Shown here: positions 35,513 through 38,979 of the stretch, piece after piece
Layout of the letters: each line of letters starts with the position of its first letter
How positions within the stretch are numbered: position 1 is the first letter of the stretch
NCBI GenBank assembly: GCA_947630655.1
Contig: CANRIQ010000003.1
Location: 1-38,979, forward strand
Direction of reading: 5' to 3'
Length of the DNA stretch: 38,979 bases
DNA from: an uncultured Clostridia bacterium
GTDB lineage: Bacteria > Bacillota > Clostridia > Oscillospirales > Ruminococcaceae
Made by a program: the position numbers and the translations under genes
The notes under the pieces: model-generated
Told to the model about the DNA's origin: nothing
Database searches by the model: none
What the model saw: only the letters and a program-made list of their open reading frames with translations

Positions 35513-36559
35513 TCACACGAGAGTTAAACCGTCGCCGAGAACAAATCCGCCGTTTGCGCCGGGCGTATCCTCACGCGGGATAATTATAATATTCGCGGTC
35601 ATATACGCGGGTTTGAAGTCGTCGACTATCCGCACAAGTCCGTTGTATTTCTCCTCCGAAATCGGACCGCACGGCAGTATCAGCGCGAATTCGTAAGGGT
35701 TTGTAAAAAGCCGCTCTTTCGGGATTGAATAGCGGTTTACAAAGCCGCCGTCCTCTGACTGATAATATTCGGCAATATCCGCACAGCACCCGAGATACAG
35801 CCTGCAAAGCTCGGCGAGTACCTCCCGCGTTCCCACGTGCCCGAATATCCTCGGAGCGTTTTTCAGTATATACCGAAGCTGCTCCTCGTTCCACAACCCA
35901 ACTGTTTTTATCCCGAAACAGCCGCATATCCACCTTAAAAAATCCCCGTCAGCACAGTCCTGAGAGTAATATTCAGCGGCGCGGTCGATTTTTGTTTCGG
36001 TATGCTCGAAAAGGCTTTGGAATATCGCAAGATAACGCTCCAAAAACGAATTGTCGCCGCGGTACATCTCAGGCAGAAAATTTGTCCACATATACGGGTC
36101 GAACATCAACTTCATAAGCCGAATTTCGGGACATTCCCCGTCGGGACAAACGGCGTGTATCACAAAAAACAAGTACCTCGACCGAATTTCGGTCAGCAGT
36201 ATTTCTTTTGAAAGCGGTCTTGTAAACCGCAGCAGCGGCGACAGCGTACTCAGCTTTTCTTCCGGCGTTTCGGGCGAGCGCAAAAACTCCGTGATATTGA
36301 CGAGTTTCCCGTAAAGGTCAATTTCCTCGCTCTCGGAGCTGTAAAACGATACCTGCGCCGAGCAGTTGGCGGGAAGTGAGAACTCGGTTTCCAGCTTGTA
36401 CCAGCGCGTTTCCCGCTCGCCGCTGTCGAAAATCCCCGAAAAATACAAGCCGTTCGCCTTTAGCGCGTCGCCCTGTATTTCGCCGCCGACCCCGCGCAGA
36501 AAGTCGCTTTTTTTATTGAGTATGAAAAATTTCGGCACATTCCTCAAACCTGTTCTCAC
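35513..36559 (-). CDS. Phage tail protein, P2 gpI-like (CIS baseplate)
   Basis: NFLPEMYRGDNSFLERYLAIFQSLFEHTETKIDRAAEYYSQDCADGDFLRWICGCFGIKTVGLWNEEQLRYILKNAPRIFGHVGTREVLAELCRLYLG. Confidence 0.85.
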   Translation of the reverse strand: MRTGLRNVPKFFILNKKSDFLRGVGGEIQGDALKANGLYFSGIFDSGERETRWYKLETEFSLPANCSAQVSFYSSESEEIDLYGKLVNITEFLRSPETPEEKLSTLSPLLRFTRPLSKEILLTEIRSRYLFFVIHAVCPDGECPEIRLMKLMFDPYMWTNFLPEMYRGDNSFLERYLAIFQSLFEHTETKIDRAAEYYSQDCADGDFLRWICGCFGIKTVGLWNEEQLRYILKNAPRIFGHVGTREVLAELCRLYLGCCADIAEYYQSEDGGFVNRYSIPKERLFTNPYEFALILPCGPISEEKYNGLVRIVDDFKPAYMTANIIIIPREDTPGANGGFVLGDGLTLV

Positions 36560-36582
36560 CCCTTTCGATTTACGGTAATAAT

Positions 36583-38541
36583 TTAGTGTTCAACTACCAC
36601 GGAAATTTTTCCCGCTGTCGGCAAGCAGACGTTTTTCAGCCTTACATCGCCGCTCGGAAGTCTTTCGCCGTCGCTCGCGGAAACCGAAAGATCCACGCTT
36701 AAAACCGCGCTTACCCACGGCGACTCGCAGACGTACCGAGAAAACTCGTTTACGCTTATCGTAACGCCGAAATTCACCCTGTCGCTGTCAAAAAAGCTTT
36801 GTACAGCCTTTTCGGCAAGCTCCTTGATGTCGGCGGAATATGTGTTTGTGTTAAGCTTTATGTAAACATTCACGGGAGCATATCTCACGGCGGGAAATTC
36901 CACCTTTGTGCCAAGCTGCGACGCGGGGAGTATCCTGCGCTTTAAATTCCGCATAAGACCGCTGTTCGGAGCGGAATTTCCGATAAAATCCTCAAGTGCT
37001 ATGCAAACGCAGTTTTCCTTAAGTTCGCTTAAATACGCCCTTATGTGCTTGTGAGGCATTCCGGGAGTAGTTCTCACGGCGTTTTCATAATCCTCGAGAG
37101 TAACTAAGCATCGCGGAGAATTCACAGCTGCTCTCACGCTGTCAAAGCATTCGTCATCGGACTGCCTTTTTGCTCCGCCCTCCGACGGCAGGATATTCAC
37201 GGCGGAAATTCCGTTTTCGTTCGCGGAATTTACCGCTCCCGCCTTGACGTTCCCGCCGTTTTTAAGCGAAACAACACACCCGAAAAGGTAAATTTTCCCT
37301 CTGGGCGGCATACCCTTTTCGCCGTTTCCGAAAACTATCTCCTCGGTTTCATAATCATAAACAAAACAGCGGCTGTATTTGTCTGCGCTGTCAAAATCGC
37401 TTACCGGTTCCCACCTGCGGAAAACACCGTCCTCGCACACGTAAACCGAAACCGAATTTTCGAGTATATTCCCGATTTCGGGTTTAATCCTGAAATTGCA
37501 CACGCCGCGCGCCTCGCCTAAACAGCAGCGTTCCTCAAAGCCCTCGCTGCATACAACCGCCTCAAAACGCCTCGCCGCGCTGTTTACGGTTATCGTTTCC
37601 CCGTCTGCCCGAAAATCCTCTAAAAGCGTCCTTTCACTCTCATCTTCGGCTTCATCGCTTAGAGCGAACAAAAACGCGGGTTTTACGGGCGTTCGGATAA
37701 CGCCGTTTTCAACGTTGTCAAACCGCAGTATCCGCGAAAGCGTCCGCTTTTGCACCGCCGGAACGACGTTTATCACAGCCGCCGTAACAACGGGCATTGC
37801 CGCAAATTCTCCGCTTTCCACCGAAAACACAAGCTCATCTGCCGCTGTATCCCCCGTGCGGAGCATTATCACTCCGCTTTTGGTAAATCCCATGGTTTCG
37901 TCTATAAGTATCTTTGCGGGGGAATTGCCCGTAAAAACGCCTATCTTCGTTATACAGCCGCTGCTGTCGGTGATTTCTGTACACGGCTCGGAAAGCCTTA
38001 TCCCGAAGTATATCCCGACTACGCTTTTCGCAGGAAGCGGATTTTTAAGGCGTACCCGAAATTTCGTGTACGGCAAACTCTCTCCGAACGGAAAAACAAG
38101 CGTATTCGCAAAGCTTCTCAGGCTGTCCGAGAGTATATCTTCCCTGTTCGCCACGATACGTTCGCCCGTGCAGAGCGAAAGTATCTCGTTGTCCGCCGCC
38201 GAGCAGCCGTATTTCGTTTCAAACGGGATATTGTCAGCGTAAAAGACGCTCCCCTGCGGAGCAAAACCGCCGCCGCCAAGCCTTAAATAGGTATTTGCGG
38301 GAGCGGACGGAAGCGGCGTGCAGCCCAGAAGTTTTAAATATCTCGAAAAATGCCGTCCGTTTACGGAATTCAGATGATACCGCTGCACCTCCGAAAGCCA
38401 CGACATAAGCTCCAGTATGGTGATACCGGGGTCGGAGGGGTTGTGGTCGGTCCAGTCGGGACTTAATTTTACAGCCTCAGCCGTTGCCGTTTTCAGAATA
38501 TCCTCAAAGCTGTCGCGGCTTAAATCCTCCGACTGTAACAT
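36583..38541 (-). CDS. Baseplate J-like protein (Pvc11/Afp11 or Pvc12/Afp12-like)
   Basis: DWTDHNPSDPGITILELMSWLSEVQRYHLN N-terminus; NGEKGMPPRGKIYLFGCVVSLKNGGNVKAGAVN...SPRCLVTLEDYENAVRTTPG; C-terminal VRYAPVNVYIKLNTNTYSADIKELAEKAVQSFFD. Confidence 0.88.
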   Translation of the reverse strand: MLQSEDLSRDSFEDILKTATAEAVKLSPDWTDHNPSDPGITILELMSWLSEVQRYHLNSVNGRHFSRYLKLLGCTPLPSAPANTYLRLGGGGFAPQGSVFYADNIPFETKYGCSAADNEILSLCTGERIVANREDILSDSLRSFANTLVFPFGESLPYTKFRVRLKNPLPAKSVVGIYFGIRLSEPCTEITDSSGCITKIGVFTGNSPAKILIDETMGFTKSGVIMLRTGDTAADELVFSVESGEFAAMPVVTAAVINVVPAVQKRTLSRILRFDNVENGVIRTPVKPAFLFALSDEAEDESERTLLEDFRADGETITVNSAARRFEAVVCSEGFEERCCLGEARGVCNFRIKPEIGNILENSVSVYVCEDGVFRRWEPVSDFDSADKYSRCFVYDYETEEIVFGNGEKGMPPRGKIYLFGCVVSLKNGGNVKAGAVNSANENGISAVNILPSEGGAKRQSDDECFDSVRAAVNSPRCLVTLEDYENAVRTTPGMPHKHIRAYLSELKENCVCIALEDFIGNSAPNSGLMRNLKRRILPASQLGTKVEFPAVRYAPVNVYIKLNTNTYSADIKELAEKAVQSFFDSDRVNFGVTISVNEFSRYVCESPWVSAVLSVDLSVSASDGERLPSGDVRLKNVCLPTAGKISVVVEH

Positions 38542-38566
38542 TTTCCCCGCCTCCTTAATTTCAAAA

Positions 38567-38979
38567 TCAAATAACCTTTACCGTGATAAAAGCGTTTCCC
38601 GCCGCCGCTTGCGCCATTCCGTTCCGTTTGAGAACTTCAAGAGCCGAAACGTTCAGCGTCTCGTTATTTTCACCGAGCATTATAAGCTCGAAATCCTCCA
38701 GACCCTCGACTTCGTCCGTGCCGACCAGATACCCGTAAATCATCGGCTTGTCGGGGAGCTGACCTATTTCCCAGCCTTTTTTGTCGATATTGCCGTTTTC
38801 GGCGTCGAAAAATTCCGTAAATCTTTCGGAAAGCCGCGTGCGAACGCGTCCCGCAGCCTCGGGACTTCTCACGAACGCCGTGACGGAAATACTGCACGTC
38901 ACCGTATACGGCTTTACGATTTCGGGCTTTTCGCCGCGCATAAGCGGACTGCACATACCCCGCAGCAGCTTTTCTAAGC
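38567..38979 (-). CDS. C-terminal fragment of a second baseplate J-like/baseplate assembly protein, truncated by the right window edge
   Basis: The reading frame stays open to the edge (...LEKLLRGMCSPLMRGEKPEIVKPYTVTCSISVTAFVRSPEAAGRVRTRLSERFTEFFDAENGNIDKKGWEIGQLPDKPMIYGYLVGTDEVEGLEDFELIML); matches the C-terminal layout of baseplate J proteins. Confidence 0.65.
   Translation of the reverse strand, partial: LEKLLRGMCSPLMRGEKPEIVKPYTVTCSISVTAFVRSPEAAGRVRTRLSERFTEFFDAENGNIDKKGWEIGQLPDKPMIYGYLVGTDEVEGLEDFELIMLGENNETLNVSALEVLKRNGMAQAAAGNAFITVKVI

Noticed and set aside
16489-38979. Interpretation as a prophage tail region or classical type VI secretion system
   Set aside because: No phage lysis, packaging or capsid genes and no TssJLM-type genes seen; the DUF4255 plus AAA ATPase plus DUF4280 combination favours an eCIS-type locus, though the right-hand part is outside the window.

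Overview
The window looks like a chromosomal segment from a Clostridia-type Firmicute (taxonomy inferred from Rnf gene style, Shine-Dalgarno (SD) sites and overall composition only). From left to right it contains: the 3' end of a small membrane protein gene; a hairpin and direct-repeat cluster; an orphan mazF-type toxin; dgt; an orphan BceR-like response regulator; a geranylgeranyl-reductase-family flavoprotein; a complete rnfCDGEAB operon on the minus strand; a two-gene unit encoding a GHKL-ATPase-like protein (1092 aa) and a degenerate SNF2/helicase-like protein (~650 aa); and an HD-domain protein plus fabV on the plus strand. From about 16.49 kb to the right edge there is one long co-directional minus-strand array of about 22.5 kb. 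It carries hallmark genes of a contractile injection system (CIS/eCIS-like): two baseplate-J-like proteins, a P2 gpI-like tail protein, a DUF4255/Pvc16-like protein, a DUF4280 PAAR-like spike and a Pvc15-like AAA ATPase. These are interleaved with unusual membrane and signalling genes: an ~18-repeat MORN protein with one transmembrane (TM) helix, a TM protein with a possible pseudokinase domain, two paralogous multi-pass receptors with HAMP-like and catalytically degenerate class III cyclase-like domains, a TM-TPR protein, a small YbjN/chaperone-like protein and a 1.66-kaa beta-repeat plus coiled-coil protein in the terminal cargo position. Sheath, tube, VgrG and gp25 genes are not in the window and would be expected past the right edge. 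All calls come from reading motifs by eye; no database searches were run.
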